In this document: positions 9,393-22,246 of the stretch, in pieces
How positions within the stretch are numbered: position 1 is the stretch's first letter
Layout: each line of letters begins with the position of its first letter
Source of the DNA: Arctopsyche grandis
Lineage: Eukaryota; Arthropoda; Insecta; Trichoptera; Hydropsychidae
NCBI RefSeq assembly: GCF_051622035.1
Contig: NC_135355.1
Location: 36,375,986-36,439,985 of the forward strand
Length of the DNA stretch: 64,000 bases
Direction: 5' to 3'
Program-made: the position numbers and the translations under genes
The notes under the pieces: model-generated
The model's input: the letters and a program-made list of their open reading frames with translations, nothing else
Database searches by the model: none
Told to the model about the DNA's origin: nothing

Positions 9393-12300
9393 ATGCAATT
9401 AAAATATTTGCAGACTGTAATAGAAGCACAAGTATTAACAAACATGTTTACATCTTGCACCTTATTAGAATACACATTACGAATTAAACTACCATTTTTA
9501 ACAAAACTTGTTTGAAACGATTAACACAAAATTAATATCCTGTTTGGTTATTCTATTTTTTTGTAGGAAAATGAATACCCAATTGCTGCATTGGCGTGGT
9601 CTCCTAATAATAAAAAGCTTGCAGTTGCAACATGTGATAGAACAATTCTTATATTCGATGAAACTGGCACCAGAAGGGATAAATTTAGCACCAAACCTTC
9701 TGATCCCAGTGCTGGCAGAAAATCCTATTCAATATCATGTAAATATACAAAACAATTATTAACCACTCATATGGGCTGATTATCTTCATCTGTTGTTGCT
9801 GAAAGTGTATTAAATTTCAGGCTTGGAATTCAGCAATGACTCTGAAATGTTAGCAGTTGGTCAAACGGATAGTATCGTTTTTGTGTATAGATTGGGTCAG
9901 GGCTGGGATACCAAGAAAGTCATCTGCAATAAGTTTCCTTTGAATTCTCCATGCACATGTATGTATTGGTTAGCCTCCAGTACTTTATTGACCGGGCAAT
10001 TAGATGGAAAAATAAGGTAAAAATAACACCGAGCAACAAAAAATCACGTTTTTGAGTTACCAGATCGGAGACTAACCAATCTTTACTAAGTTTGACCCAC
10101 TGAATTTGAATATGATAATGATTTTTGTTGTTTAGGTGTCCTTTACGAGATATAAGCGTTTAAAAAAATGCGCACTTTTTACAGATTTTTGGCTTTTGCG
10201 GTCTTTAATTCAAAATCTAGTATTGCTGTGCTCAAAGTGAGTATTGGAATCAATAGTCAGATGTTTTTTCTATTGATTGTGATTTTTTATTGTTTTAAAA
10301 TACTTATAATTAATTTTCTAGCGAATTTTAAAAGTCAAAAATATATTTTTTTTACGGATTTTTTATCTGTGCTATTTTGCATTTGTTTAGTCAGTTTTTT
10401 ATTTCACCACGTTTATAAGGATTGATTTTCTATCTTCATATTTTTTATTTTTATCTAAACATACTAACTCGAGCGGTAATTGCTAAGAAAGACTTTCGTT
10501 CAGTTTCCGGGAGCGTACACTAGGACTTGCCATCTCGCTTGCTCCAAGGCTTTCAAGTATTTTAAAACAATAAAAAATCACAATCAATAGAAAAAACATC
10601 TGACTATTGATTCCAATACTCACTTTGAGCACAGCAATATTAGATTTTGAATTAAAGACCGCAAAAGCCAAAAATCTGTAAAAAGTGCGCATTTTTTTAA
10701 ACGCTCATATCTCATAAAGGACACCCAAACAACAAAAATCATTATCATATTCAAATTTAGTGGGTCAAACTTAGTAAAGATTGGTTAGTCTCTGCTCTGG
10801 TAACTCAAAAACGTGTTTTTTTGTTGCTCAGTGTAATTCATCAAATTCCTGTATTCAAATTACAAACTCAGATGTATTGAATCCAATTTAAATAGGTCTC
10901 TAGAATGTAAGACGAATAAAGGAAATAGTGCCTGGTCTGGAAACACTGCTTGCATATCTATATCAGGCTTCAATGGAAACTTTTTGGTATCGGGGCATGT
11001 TGATGGAGCACTGCTCGTAGCTGGAAGCCGACTTCTAGCACGGCACCCTGTATCTCCAAATGCACTTTGTGTATTGGAAAACGCCGTGAGATACATTTTC
11101 TGCTAAACGCTTCAATCTAATGAAAAAGAAATATGGTGATAATGGTTATTTACAACTTTTAGGTTTTGGTCGCAGGGTGTGATAAACGAATTGTGATATA
11201 TGATTATACGGGTCGACCCGTATGCACTTTTGACTATTCTAAAAATACTAATCAGCGAGAATTCACTGTAGCATGTGCCAGTGCTAGTGGACAAGTAATT
11301 TCTAATACTGCATAATATAATACATATTTAAAAATAACGTTTTTTTTTTTATGAATATTGTTATACACATTTTTTTTTTGCTATTATTAGGCTGCAATTG
11401 TCGGTAGTTATGATTCGTGTCACGTAATCGAATGGTCATCGAGTCAGAATAAATGGATTTTTGGATCATTTTTAAATATACCCGGACTTTATTCAGTGCG
11501 AGCTGTTACTTGGAGTCGTGACGGATCGAAAATTGCAATTGCAGGATTCACTGGTGCTACGTTGATTTATGAAGCAATGCTAAAGTATGAGAAAATTTGT
11601 ATACATCGTAGAACGTATCTGTTATAAATGCTAATTGTACAATCACAATTTTTTTAATGTTCTAAAAAGGCGTTGGTTGTGTGGAACAACAGTTGAAGCA
11701 ATTAGAAGGGGACAAGGTCAATTAATGTTGAAGAAATTAGACAGTGAAATACCTTCTCTAACTATTCAATCAACGCTTGGTAGAAGTATTCATACAGTAA
11801 AAGTAATGGGTTAGAATATTTTTTGTATTATCTGAGTATATAATATGTTGTTAAGACTAAAGAATATGCATAAACATCTAAAGAGGGATTGTATGTATAT
11901 ACATAATTGGTCGATAGTTTTCGCATGATTCGGTCTGTAAATTTATTATGTAGACTAGCTGAACCCCGGCATGCGTTGCAATGCCATAATAACGCATGCA
12001 ATTCCCGTTCCCGTTCCCATTCCCGTTCCCGTTCTCGTTCCCATTCCCATTTGTCGGAAAAACGCAGGTAGCGAACACATTTGAAATTATTGCGTTGCAA
12101 TGACACTCATTCCCGTTTTTCCCGTTTCCGTTCCCGTTTTTTCCCATTTTTTTTCACAGTAATCTTCCCGGATATGCATACAACAAATCCTGAAAGTTCC
12201 ATCGTAATCGCTTCAGTGGCTTAGGAGCCTATTCGAGACACACACACACAGACTTTCATTTTTATATATATAGAAGATGTAGATATCACACTGTTATATG

Positions 12301-13267
12301 TTGAATAATATGTATAAAATCTTTCCAGAATCATTGATGAATATTATGTATAAATAGGTTACTATTATGAATTTAATATTTTTATTAGGTGGTGATTGGT
12401 ATGTTGTATGCCGAACAGAAAATTCTTTAATTGTATGCGATTTGGCACGTTCTCTAAGTAGTGAAGTAAGTTTTATATTCATATATCCATAATTCAAGTT
12501 ATTAAAGAGTTATTTCAATTATTATTCATCAAAATAGGTGGAATGGTCTGGATCTGGTGAAAGGTTTTTTTTTCAACATGCTCCCGTATGCCTAATATAC
12601 CTTGCTGGTGAACTCACTCTCATAGAATATGGCATGGATTCCATTCTCGCTTCTGTAAGTATCACTTTATATATAATATATATACATTTTTCTTTTCAAT
12701 TGAACTATCATTGTTTACTAATAAAATGAAATTTTAGGTTCGGACTGATTTTATAAATCCTCATCTCATAAGTGTGAGAGTAAATGAAGACGATTCCAGT
12801 ACTATCGATAACAAAAAGTTGGCATATTTATTAGATCAAAAAAGTGTTTGCGTTATCGACTTGATCACAGGTAATTATTAGGCAAATAAAATGAGATCAC
12901 TAAACATACATAAAATGTGGTTTATAATATGATATATGTATGTACATATATACAGGAACTCAAATAACCCAGTCCAGGCTGGATGCTCGTGTGGATTGGT
13001 TAGAACTGAGTGAATCTGCACACGTTCTACTATTGCGTGATCGCCGTAGAAGACTTTTATTATTAAATGTAGCAACTGGAAGAATGGTAAGGCAGTTTTA
13101 TAATATTTGAATACTAAAATGAATAAAAAAGAGAGATATTAAATCTATATAAATATATTTAGGAAGTTATATTGAGCGGTGTGAATTTTGTTCAATGGGT
13201 AGAAGGAAGTGATGCTGTTGTTGCTCAAACTTCAACTCACTTAGCAATATGGTAAGTTATTAATATA

Positions 13268-13362
<95 letters not shown>

Positions 13363-16300
13363 GTATGTATATTAATAATATTCATATATTTAATTTTTAG
13401 GTATTCCGTCGATGATGTAAGCTCTGTTGAACTCATGGAATGTGGAGGTGGAGTTGCAACAAAAGTGGAATTTTTTAAAGATACTCCTAGAGTTTTCTTA
13501 CAAAACGGTTCAATTCCTTATGTAACCCTCGATTATGCAAGACTAAAATTCTGTAAATATGTGTATTTGTATATTGATGTGACTTTTCCAGTGCTGAAAA
13601 AAATTGATTTATAAATAATGTATGTGTCTAAAGGTGCTGCACTTAGAGCAAATGATTTTGACGGGTGTGAATCATACTTGAACACATTGGATGATGTGCC
13701 CCAAGCGAATGCACTTTGGCAGCAATTAGCCAATAAAGCAATGGAACTTGGAGACCTGAATGTAATAAATTTTTTTTAATTTTTACACCCATAAGACTAA
13801 AATTCTAATGTATGAAATTTTAAAATCTATTAAAAAATTAATAACAATGTCTTAAGTTGGTTTTAAAAATACATAAATTATATGTACATACAAGCATATA
13901 AAATTTCAGACAAACCCGGAATACAGGATATTTTTGATTTTGAATAAAAACTACTAATTTGCTTCTTAATTGCATAATTTGCTTCTTAATATCTGAAAAT
14001 AAAAAGCCGTCTGCTGATGGATGTACTAACTTTTTAATTTAGATGGCAGTCCGGTGCTATCGAGGGTTGGGAGATGAGGCAAGAGCTACTTATCTATCGC
14101 GTACTTTGGCAGTTTCAGAAAATTATGAGAAAGAACACAATGAAAATGGTATATTTATGAAACTTTATAATTTGAAATATTTACACTGTAATGATTCTAT
14201 TATATACATATAGGTATTTTTGTATGTAGGTATGCAGTCTGCTCTTGTGCGAGCTCGCTTGGCTATTTTATCATACGATTTAAAAACTGCTGAGCATATT
14301 TACATTGAAGAGCTTCAAGATCCATCCAAAGCCATCAACATGTACACATCCTTATACAGATGGCCTGATGCAATGGCAGTTGCCGATAGATTGGGTCTGC
14401 CACAAGCAACAAGCTTAAAAGACCAATATATGAAACACCTTATATCATCTGGTATTGATATTTTTGAGTAAATTTTATTACAAATCTTTCACTTTTATTA
14501 AATATCATATAATAATTAGGCGCAGAGGGTGAAGCAGCTACCATGCTTGCTGCTCACGGGGATGCAAGAGGAGCATTGCAATTGGTTCTTCAAGCAGGTT
14601 TACCCAGTCGTGCTGCCCGGCTACTCAAAGAAGCACCAAATTTGCTTAGCGATCGTGATTGTTATACTTCTGTACTTCAAGCGCTTTTAAGGGTTATTTA
14701 CATGCAAGATTGAATTTTAAAATTAAAAAATATGTCTTAAAATAATACTTCAATAAATATATATATGTATATCTTAGAGTGAATGGTGGGAACAAGCAGC
14801 TGAACTCTGTGAAAGTGCGGGCGATTCTCAACAAGCAGTCGAATTATATGCAAAGGCTAATTCTTATGCGAAAGCAGTTCAAAAAGCTCGACAGGTAATT
14901 ATTTTTAGTACGTATTAAGTTGTAGTATATATTAAGTTGTAGTATATATTAAGAGGGCTGTACACCTGAAATCTTAATTTTGTTGCCGTTCCTTTCTTCG
15001 ATATATATATTGAATGAATGTATATATTGAGTGAATGCGACAATCTATATCAATATATATATATTGAGTGAATGCGACAGTTGCGCTTCGACCAGATAAT
15101 ACGTATTTTAAATCGACAAAATCGAGGTTTCGTATTCTCCTATTTTCTCCTCCAAAACTGGACCAATTTTTAAAAAAATTTTATCATCGGTATGAGAAAG
15201 ATATTTTCTGTGCAACTATTTGCGTATTTTTTTTTAAATCGACCGTTAAATAAGCACGCTGGACTCTTTTCGTGGGTGTAAAAAAGAGGCGATTTTATAG
15301 ATGTTTGGTGGCTCAAAAAAATAAAACGATAGATGCATCCCAATGGTGGATATCCATAGCATATTAAAAAATAATTTCTCTAGTGCCATAAATGAGGAAG
15401 GGAGCAGTGTAATACGTTTGTATGGACAAGGCGCTGGTGTCCAGCCCTCTTAAGAATTCATGAAATTTTGAGAATTCGTGTTTGAATTTTCAGGTGGCTC
15501 CACATCAAGTTACATCATTAGAATTGCAATGGGGTGAATGGTTAGTAGAAAGAAGGCAGTGGGGAGCTGCTGTAGCTCATTTGATTGAAGCTGGGGACTC
15601 ACGGGCAGCATTAGCTGCTGCAGTCCGTGCGCAGCAGTGGGCAAAAGCTTTACAAATTATTCAAGTAATTATATTATCTAAATATAGTACAAATTAATTA
15701 ATAATTAGACTATTTTCATGATTTTTTTATGTTCAATATTTTAATATTTTAGGTCATAGATGATACAGATTCAGTTCAAGAGTATTATGAGATTCTGGCT
15801 AATCATTTTGCAACAATCCAAGTAAGTTATATTTAAAAAAATACGAGTTTTAAAATTAATTTCACAATTAAATTTATTATGTAATAATTATGAACTAAAT
15901 TATATAGGATTGGAAAACAGCAGAAGCATTGTGGGAAGCTGGAGGTTTGATTGAAGACGGCGCTAGAGCTTTGGGTGCAGCAAATCAATGGAGTAGAGCA
16001 CTTGCTTTTGCTCGTCGCACTCTTGGAACAAACTCTGCAACGTCGATTTTCCAACCGGAAGCTGAGCGTCTTAAAGACGAGGGTGGGTTGTTTACTTTCT
16101 ATGTACATACGTAGTAACAATAGATGAAGTTTCGAATCGAATGAACTCAGAATCGATCACTGATCACGTTTTCATGATTCAGTCAGTGTATTTTGGGGAT
16201 TTTTTGAACACCTCTAGTCATATTGAACTGAAACTTAGTATCGGTTACTGAAATTCTTATCGATACGATGTAAATATTTTCAAATTTTTAAGTTGGCCGG

Positions 16301-19300
16301 AAATGTTACCTCCTCTGATAGATGTCCTCTTTTTTTTTAAGTTTTTGAATTCAATTATCTCCCAAACCGCCAAACGAAACAGACTGAAATTTTTTTACAT
16401 GTAATAGAAATTATAAATTTTATACACAAATATTTTTTGAATATTTTTAACTGAACCGGAAGTAGTACTTTTACTCTAGAGAATCGAGGTTTTTCTCAGA
16501 AACCTTTTGGTTTATTGAACTGAAATATCTAGAAGTTTAAGCTTTATGCCAAGTTATGTATAACATTTGGTAAGCATCCGTCTACAGGAAGTGGCAGTTT
16601 ACTCTTGTTCGATTTTTCTTCCACTATTTTTTTCGACCCCTTAAACATGTGTGCCTTCACGAAACAATTCAAGTATAATTCTTGTATCAATGTGATGAAA
16701 ATTAAAAAAAAAACACTAAATTTAATAAACCGGAAGTGGGATTTTTTCTTAACCTAGAACTGATAAGGTTTTGGTCAGAATTCATGAACCTGAAGTAGTG
16801 TTTTTTTTTTTAACAATATTTCATTATTTTATTTTGACCCTTTAAATTATTATTAATTAATAAAAAAATTTCGAACAAAATCCAACAACCGATATTAGAA
16901 CTTTTGTCTTGTGTAAGTTTCTCTACATTTGCGCTCAATTTGTATCGAAAACGCTCTCATAACCGGTATGTGAACGTGTATGTATGTTTAATTATTGAAT
17001 TTTGTTTTGTGACCTTCTTATATTCCTCAAATACATAGATAAAGCCATGGATTGGTTCTATCCGAATTTTTCACTGTGCTAAAAATTAAGGGAAACGCTA
17101 CAATTTTTGGATAATGTAGACTTTTTAATCACTAAAACTATAGCACTATGCACTAATGACAATTTATGTCAAAATAGTATATTCCTGTCGATCAGTAGAC
17201 AATCGAAGCATCGCCGAGGGTGCAAAAAGGTTCTCAGTAATATCGCATGGTTCTTATTTTTTCACTTTACAAGACATGATTTTCATTTTTAGGTCATCTT
17301 AAAGAAGCTGAAAATCTTTATGTCGGCTTAGGCTTAACCGATGCTGCAATAGCTATGTATGAAGCTGCAGGTCGCCATACATCACTTTTAAGGCTCGTTG
17401 GCAAACATAGGCCACAGTTGTTAGGTGCAGCAAGAAGAAGAGTTGCTCAAAGTTTGAGAGATGAAGGTCGACTTCGGCAAGCTGAACAATATTTTATTGA
17501 AGCAGGTACGTGTAAATTAAAAAAAAATAGTGATTAACCACTTTTTAATTTATTTAATTGAACTTTTGTCTCAGACGATTGGAAAGGAGCGATTCAGATG
17601 TACAGAACATCAAATCAATGGGAGGATGCTTATAGAATATCGCAACAGTATGCACCTCCACAAATTCAAGAACAAGTGTGTATACATATCTTCTGTAGAC
17701 TAAATTTTTACTCCAAATCTCTATATGTACTCTAAAAGTATATATTATTAAACATCAGGTGTTAGTGGCATGGTCAAACTCAGTCGACGATGATGCAGCT
17801 GCTGCTCGAATTCTCAGTAGCCATGGAGCGTTAGAAGCTGGTGTTCGATGGGCAGCGCGTGGTGGAAGATGGCCGAGAGCTCTCGCTCTTTGTAATATCG
17901 GTGCTCCTCATTTGGAAGCTGCTGTTCGAGCTCAAATGGCCTCTAATTTAGAAGACGAAGGAAAGGTTGTTTCGCCGTGTACAATTTTTCTACTGTTTTT
18001 CCATAATAATTGCTAAATATATATTATATATTGTTATGTGTGCCAGTTGGAAGAAGCTGAAGATGAGTTTGTAAAAGGTGGAAGTGCTGCAGAAGCTGTC
18101 AATATGTGGTTACATGCCCAACAATTTGCACGAGCTCTTTCACTTGCAGAACAGTACATTCCTGAAAAGGTGATTTGTCTATAAAGCATACTTTTGTCGT
18201 ATTGTAGTAAAACGGGTTTGGTGCAAACGATCGAAAAGCGCCAGACAGATTGAACCACAGATTAACTGGATGGCTGCTTTAAACGCAATTCTCGACTTCA
18301 CGAATGAAAAATTGCACATCAGATGACGAGTAACCTTTCGATGTGCACAGATGCAATTATTAAAATGGTAATTATTAAAATTGAGTTGGATCTTACTGGC
18401 GAGTTTTTAATAATTTAATAAGGAAAAATTCGGAACTAAAGTATCAGACGCACAGAACGTATACAGGGTAGGTATGTCGGGACTTCGGGTAGATTTCGCT
18501 TAGTGTAAGTGCGAGCAGTGCGCACGCATAAGGTACACGTGTCGTTAATCTGTGGTTCAGTCTGTCTGGCGCTTTTCGATCGTTTGCACCGCATCGAAAA
18601 TTTATACCTCGTACAAACATTATGTATGTATATTTATTGTGCTTTTTTTTTAAGGAAACGGAAGTATTACAAGCGTATGCTGAGTGGGCAGAGTCTCAAG
18701 GAGACCTTCCACTGTATGAAGCATTAGTAATACGGGCTAGTCGACCTCAAGATATAATTAAATATTATAAAGATAATTGTAAGTTAACTTTATTCTTTAG
18801 TCTGTATACCAAATAGATATTTTTCAAGTTTTATTATTATGATGATCTTAGTAATGTGGGACGATGCAATAAGAGTGTGTGAAGAGTATTTGCCACAAGG
18901 AGTACACGCTTTGAGAGAAGAAGCTGCTCGTGCGGGAGGTCCTAGATTACCACAAAGCAATATAAATCCGGAAAATTTACTTAGATCTGCAGTTGAATTT
19001 ACAAATAAGTAATTTTTTTCATAAAATATCTAATTTATAAAATTACAATACATATATGTATGTATATAACTTTATGTCGATGGTTGTATTTTCAGTGGAG
19101 AATATTGGGAGGCAATACAATCTTTGTTGTCAGTTAGTGTTGAAAGTGCAGGAGCAGGAACCGTAGAACGGGCTGCTTTGAGAGCTGCCAGAATGGCCAG
19201 AGATCACTTATCATCCCATCAAACCAAACAAATAGCTCCTGTAATTGCTCAAAGGTCATATTTTAAAAATTAATTATAACACTGAGCAACAAAAAAAATT

Positions 19301-21820
19301 ACCAGAGCGGAGACTAAACAATCTTTAATAACTTTGACCCACTGAATTCGAAAATAAGAATGATTTTTGTTGGTTGGTGATCATTTACGAGATATGAGCG
19401 TTTAAAAAAATGCGCGATTTTTACAGTTTTTTGACTTTTGCGGTCTTTAACTCAAAATCTAGTATTGTTGTGCTCAAACTGAGTACTGGAATCAAAAGTC
19501 AGATGTTTTTCCTATTGATTGTGATATTTCATTGCTTTGAAATACTTATAATTAATTGTTTAGCGAATTTTAAAAGTCAAAAATACTTTTTTACGGATTT
19601 TTTTTCCGTGCTATTTTTCATTTATTTGGCAATTTTTTTATTTCACCACGTTTATAAGGATTGGTTTTCTATCTCAATATTTTTTTTTTAATTTAAACGT
19701 ACTAACTCAAGCGGTAATTGCAATTTAAATGCTTTCGTTGTGTATACGTTTGTAACGCGAAATGTGTTGGTGTAAGCAAGATGGCATGTAGTCCGACCGC
19801 TGTACTCTTTGAGGTGGAACGCTCATATCTCATAAATGATCACCAACCAACAAAAATCATTCTCATTTTCGAATTCAGTGGGTCAAAGTTAGTAAAAATT
19901 GGTTAGTCTCCGCTCTGGTAACTCAAAAACGTGATATTTTGTTGCTCAGTGTAATTTATATATCGGTCAATATCTATTTTTATTTTTTTACATACCTCTT
20001 TTATTAATATGTATATTATGCTTTTATTTAAAAATAATAGATTGAAAGAAGCTGGACAAGAAGCAATGGGCAAGAAAGTTCAAGATGCTTTGGAAATGGA
20101 GAATTCTAGTATTGAAGACACAAATGGTTAGTATTTTTAATATTTATGAATTTATGAAAATTACCCCGAGTGTACAGAATTTGGTGGTTTCATAATCAAT
20201 ACTTACATAGATTACCAAATATGAATTAGATGTGCTTAAACAGGCAGTAAATACATAGCACTTATTAATTGAACCGCATTTGAATATATTTCGATAGAAG
20301 AAAGCAGTAAAGCTGAACAGTTAGCTCGACGTGGAGAATGGCCTCTTGCACTAGAAGTTGCTTCAACTGTTGGGCCATCTGCAACTGCTCGTCTTGCAAT
20401 CCGATGGGCTGCTGTCTTATTGCAACAACCAGACACACCCGAATATCAAGTATGAATATACCATAATTATAATAGTTGATAAAATTAACATCATTTTTTT
20501 TTTACTTATTCATAAGTTATTTTTAGAATACCGATGGGTCAATAACAGGTGGGGTAGTCGCTGCTTTAACAGTACTTATACGATGGGGTGCTGCAGGATC
20601 AGGATCATTCACTTTGGTAGCACCTTTGCTGGCGAGAACATCTGCTCTACCAAGTCCGCCGTTTACAATATTCCGTGATTTGAGAAATGTCATACATACT
20701 ATTGTAAGCTCTTGGTTTTAGTATGTGAATTAATTACTATGTAAAATATTTTGTTTATTGAAGATTTTTATCTTAGATGATGAGTAGCGAAGGAGAAACT
20801 GATGGTATAAAAACAATAGAAAAAATGTTAGAAGCTTCGGCATTACTTTGCGTGAGAGAAGCTTGTCGTCATGCATCTTCGCTCAAGCCTTTGGCTTTGA
20901 GGGCTGCTACAGCATTATTACGCCATACAGACATTCTATCAGCAGATAATGGTATACAATTTCAATTTAATTCATTAACAATTAAAAAATGTAGTTTGAG
21001 TGATAAAAAAGGATGTACTCCTTTATTTCTGGTTTACTATCACAATGCAATGTTAAGAAAAGAAGTAACAATAAAAAGTTTATTTCAATATAACTAGCTG
21101 ATTACATTTTTAAGCGTTTTATGAGGCTGGAAACATAATGAAAGAAGCTGGACGAGAAAATGAGGCATTGGTGTTCCTTAATCGTTATCTTGATCTTGCT
21201 GAAGCTGCAGATGCTGATTTAGGTGATGCTGCACCAATCGATCATGCAGATTTCGGTTTGGATATTAAATACTTTTTTGTATTTTATATTTTTGTATATG
21301 CGTTATACATACTTACTATTTCTTTCTAATAGGAGATACAGATTTTCCTCAAGAAGTGGTTCTCGGAGGATCTGCTCTCACGAGTCGTTTACACGATGAA
21401 GTGCGCGAATGGGTGCTTGCTGTATCCCTCGATCAAAACATTTCACAGGTACGAAAATATTGATTTATTATTTAGCATACGCCAATATTAATTATGAAAA
21501 AAATTGTTTCAGACGCTACCTCTGGATAAACGTAATTTGTATGAATGCTGTTTGGGACCTGGAGATGTTGCTTGTGTCCTAACGGGATTTCCATTAACAT
21601 CGCGAATAGTTCATTTTTCAAATGGTATGTTTTCATTTTAAATTTTAGGTGAGATATAATTTTTTTTTTGATTTTTAAATCTTTTGCAGGACGAGCTGCA
21701 AATAGAGATGCCTGGGCAAAACTTCAATTGCATTGTAGCACAGAACCAGCTAGTGATCCAGCAGATTGTAGGCGATTTCTTACTGCTTGGTGTGGAGCAG
21801 ATGATTACAATTTAGCTTAG
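9393..21820 (+). CDS. IFT172: Intraflagellar transport protein 172 homolog, 36 exons, complete
   Basis: IFT172 is the large peripheral IFT-B subunit that carries cargo in cilia and acts at the tip turnaround. Exons: 9393-9431, 9567-9738, 9821-10016, 10872-11085, 11163-11294, 11391-11584, 11670-11809, 12389-12465, 12538-12654, 12738-12870, 12956-13086, 13163-13251, 13401-13552, 13634-13761, 14043-14148, 14230-14451, 14520-14692, 14778-14894, 15494-15664, 15753-15821, 15908-16082, 17293-17505, 17575-17675, 17759-17965, 18047-18169, 18655-18778, 18852-19008, 19096-19254, 20041-20126, 20298-20449, 20527-20703, 20777-20951, 21115-21255, 21333-21448, 21513-21624, 21690-21820. All junctions are GT-AG and in phase; the sum is 5121 nt (1706 aa). 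It starts MQLKYLQT like known IFT172 proteins. WD repeats span residues 1 to about 595 ([28 protein letters not shown]). A TPR-like solenoid follows (AAMYEAAG-type helices), then the conserved C-terminus with [16 protein letters not shown] and WCGADD. The human protein has 1749 aa. A conserved stretch appears missing at the exon 28/29 junction. Confidence 0.97.
10027..10833. mobile_element. Fold-back element CACTGAGCAAC, copy 1 (IFT172 intron 3)
   Basis: The 807-bp element has ends CACCGAGCAAC/GTTGCTCAGTG and a TAA direct repeat on both sides (10024-10026 and 10834-10836). The arms are about 260 bp and nearly perfect inverted copies, so the same open frame ([16 protein letters not shown]) appears on both strands. 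That frame is an artefact of the palindrome. Copies occur at 19280 and 36615, with a half copy at 40954. A 3-bp TAA target would fit PIF/Harbinger-type transposition, but the terminal sequence is not typical of that group. The class is uncertain. Confidence 0.85.
11944..12278. mobile_element. Non-autonomous element with TTCCCG hexamer tract (IFT172 intron 7)
   Basis: It begins near CTAGCTGAACCCCGGCATGC and contains a minisatellite of TTCCCG-type hexamers (12002-12052, again 12108-12150). It ends with a CACACACACA run followed by ACTTTCATTTTTATATATAT. The ACCCGG-type start, internal hexamer tract and AC-then-TATATA end recur wholly or partly at 39895, 46740-47440 and 50393-51075. I do not recognise the class. 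It resembles retroposon tails seen in several insects. Confidence 0.55.
13262..13360. repeat. (TA)n microsatellite in IFT172 intron 12
   Basis: An almost pure TA dinucleotide tract of about 100 bp lies between exons 12 and 13 of IFT172. Length is likely to vary between individuals and assemblies. Confidence 0.95.
14953..15449 (+). mobile_element. TTAA-flanked MITE, copy 2 (IFT172 intron 18)
   Basis: The ends GAGGGCTG/CAGCCCTC lie between two TTAA sites (14949-14952 and 15450-15453). It is homologous to 7905-8387 along its whole length, with small internal differences near 15015 and 15215. It is non-coding. Without it, intron 18 would be about 100 bp. Confidence 0.88.
16105..16620. repeat. 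Dispersed repeat in IFT172 intron 21, inverted copy at 41900-42490
   Basis: Blocks such as CGTAGTAACAATAGATGAAG, CTGATCACGTTTTCATGAT, the ACTTAGTATCGGTTACTGAA region and the GGTAAGCATCC region occur in the same order, reverse-complemented, at 41900-42490. The rest of the intron (16620-17292) is AT-rich with related GGAAGT words and no exon. No ORF or target duplication is visible. Confidence 0.65.
18217..18592. mobile_element. MITE with about 48-bp terminal inverted repeats (IFT172 intron 25)
   Basis: The left end GGTGCAAACGATCGAAAAGC continues through GCGCCAGACAGATTGAACC. It is matched in reverse at 18543-18592 (TGGCGCTTTTCGATCGTTTG then CACC). The interior has no coding potential. Target duplication is unclear. 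The class is unknown. Confidence 0.75.
19280..19951. mobile_element. Fold-back element CACTGAGCAAC, copy 2 (IFT172 intron 28)
   Basis: The 672-bp element starts CACTGAGCAAC and ends GTTGCTCAGTG, with TAA on both sides (19277-19279 and 19952-19954). It is homologous to 10027-10833 but has a shorter right arm. It makes up most of intron 28, where a conserved IFT172 segment appears to be absent. Confidence 0.85.
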
Positions 21821-22085
21821 GAAAATTTCTATATGTGTATGTACATACATATGTATCGTATATATGTGTGTAGGTTTTAAGATTTTAAAAAATTCATTAA
21901 AATTTAAATAAAAAAATTGTAATGATACGTGTTACACTCAATAAAGGTTAAAGTAAATATGAATTTTCTTTACCATTGAAAGTACAAATAATTAACAATT
22001 CGTTTCCCCAGCATTTCCCTAAATGGACTGAAAAATTAAAAATCTGTCATTTAATGAAAATATGTACTGATTTTGAACATATGTA
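21821..22085 (+). terminator. IFT172 3' UTR with polyadenylation signals
   Basis: AATAAA occurs about 90 bp after the stop (near 21908) and again near 21940 (CAATAAAGG). Either could serve as the poly(A) signal of IFT172. Confidence 0.5.
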
Positions 22086-22246
22086 TGTAGGTTGGTATGA
22101 ATGAGAATGAGAATATTTTAAGTTGGCAGGCCCGAGGCGTGGCGTCACTCGCCACTCGCGCCCAGCGAGCGTGACGAAACAGACAATAAAGCGATTTCCG
22201 TCTACTTTGATTTTGAATATCCTCCCGCACACATTCCTGGATCCCA
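22086..22246 (+). mobile_element. Short solo-LTR-like insert with TATGTA duplication
   Basis: The 161-bp segment starts TGTAGGTTGG, ends GGATCCCA, and is flanked by TATGTA on each side (22080-22085 and 22247-22252). It has an AATAAA (near 22184) in its second half. TG...CA ends and a short duplication suggest a solo LTR or TRIM. The flanking motif is common simple sequence here, so the duplication is weak evidence. Confidence 0.45.

Noticed and set aside
9508..9762. Alternative frame [16 protein letters not shown] over IFT172 exon 2
   Set aside because: It runs through the splice acceptor and is out of frame with the conserved IFT172 sequence.
10168..10692. Matching open frames [16 protein letters not shown] on opposite strands
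   Set aside because: The two frames are the arms of a fold-back element. The sequence is compositionally biased and non-protein-like, and the palindrome explains the duplication.
11828..12147. Arg/Glu- and Asn/Gly-rich frames in IFT172 intron 7
   Set aside because: They translate the TTCCCG hexamer tract and have no protein features.
13401..13560. Frame continuing past exon 13 of IFT172
   Set aside because: The extension past 13552 reads into the intron. The GTAAAT donor at 13553 and the phase of exon 14 fix the boundary.
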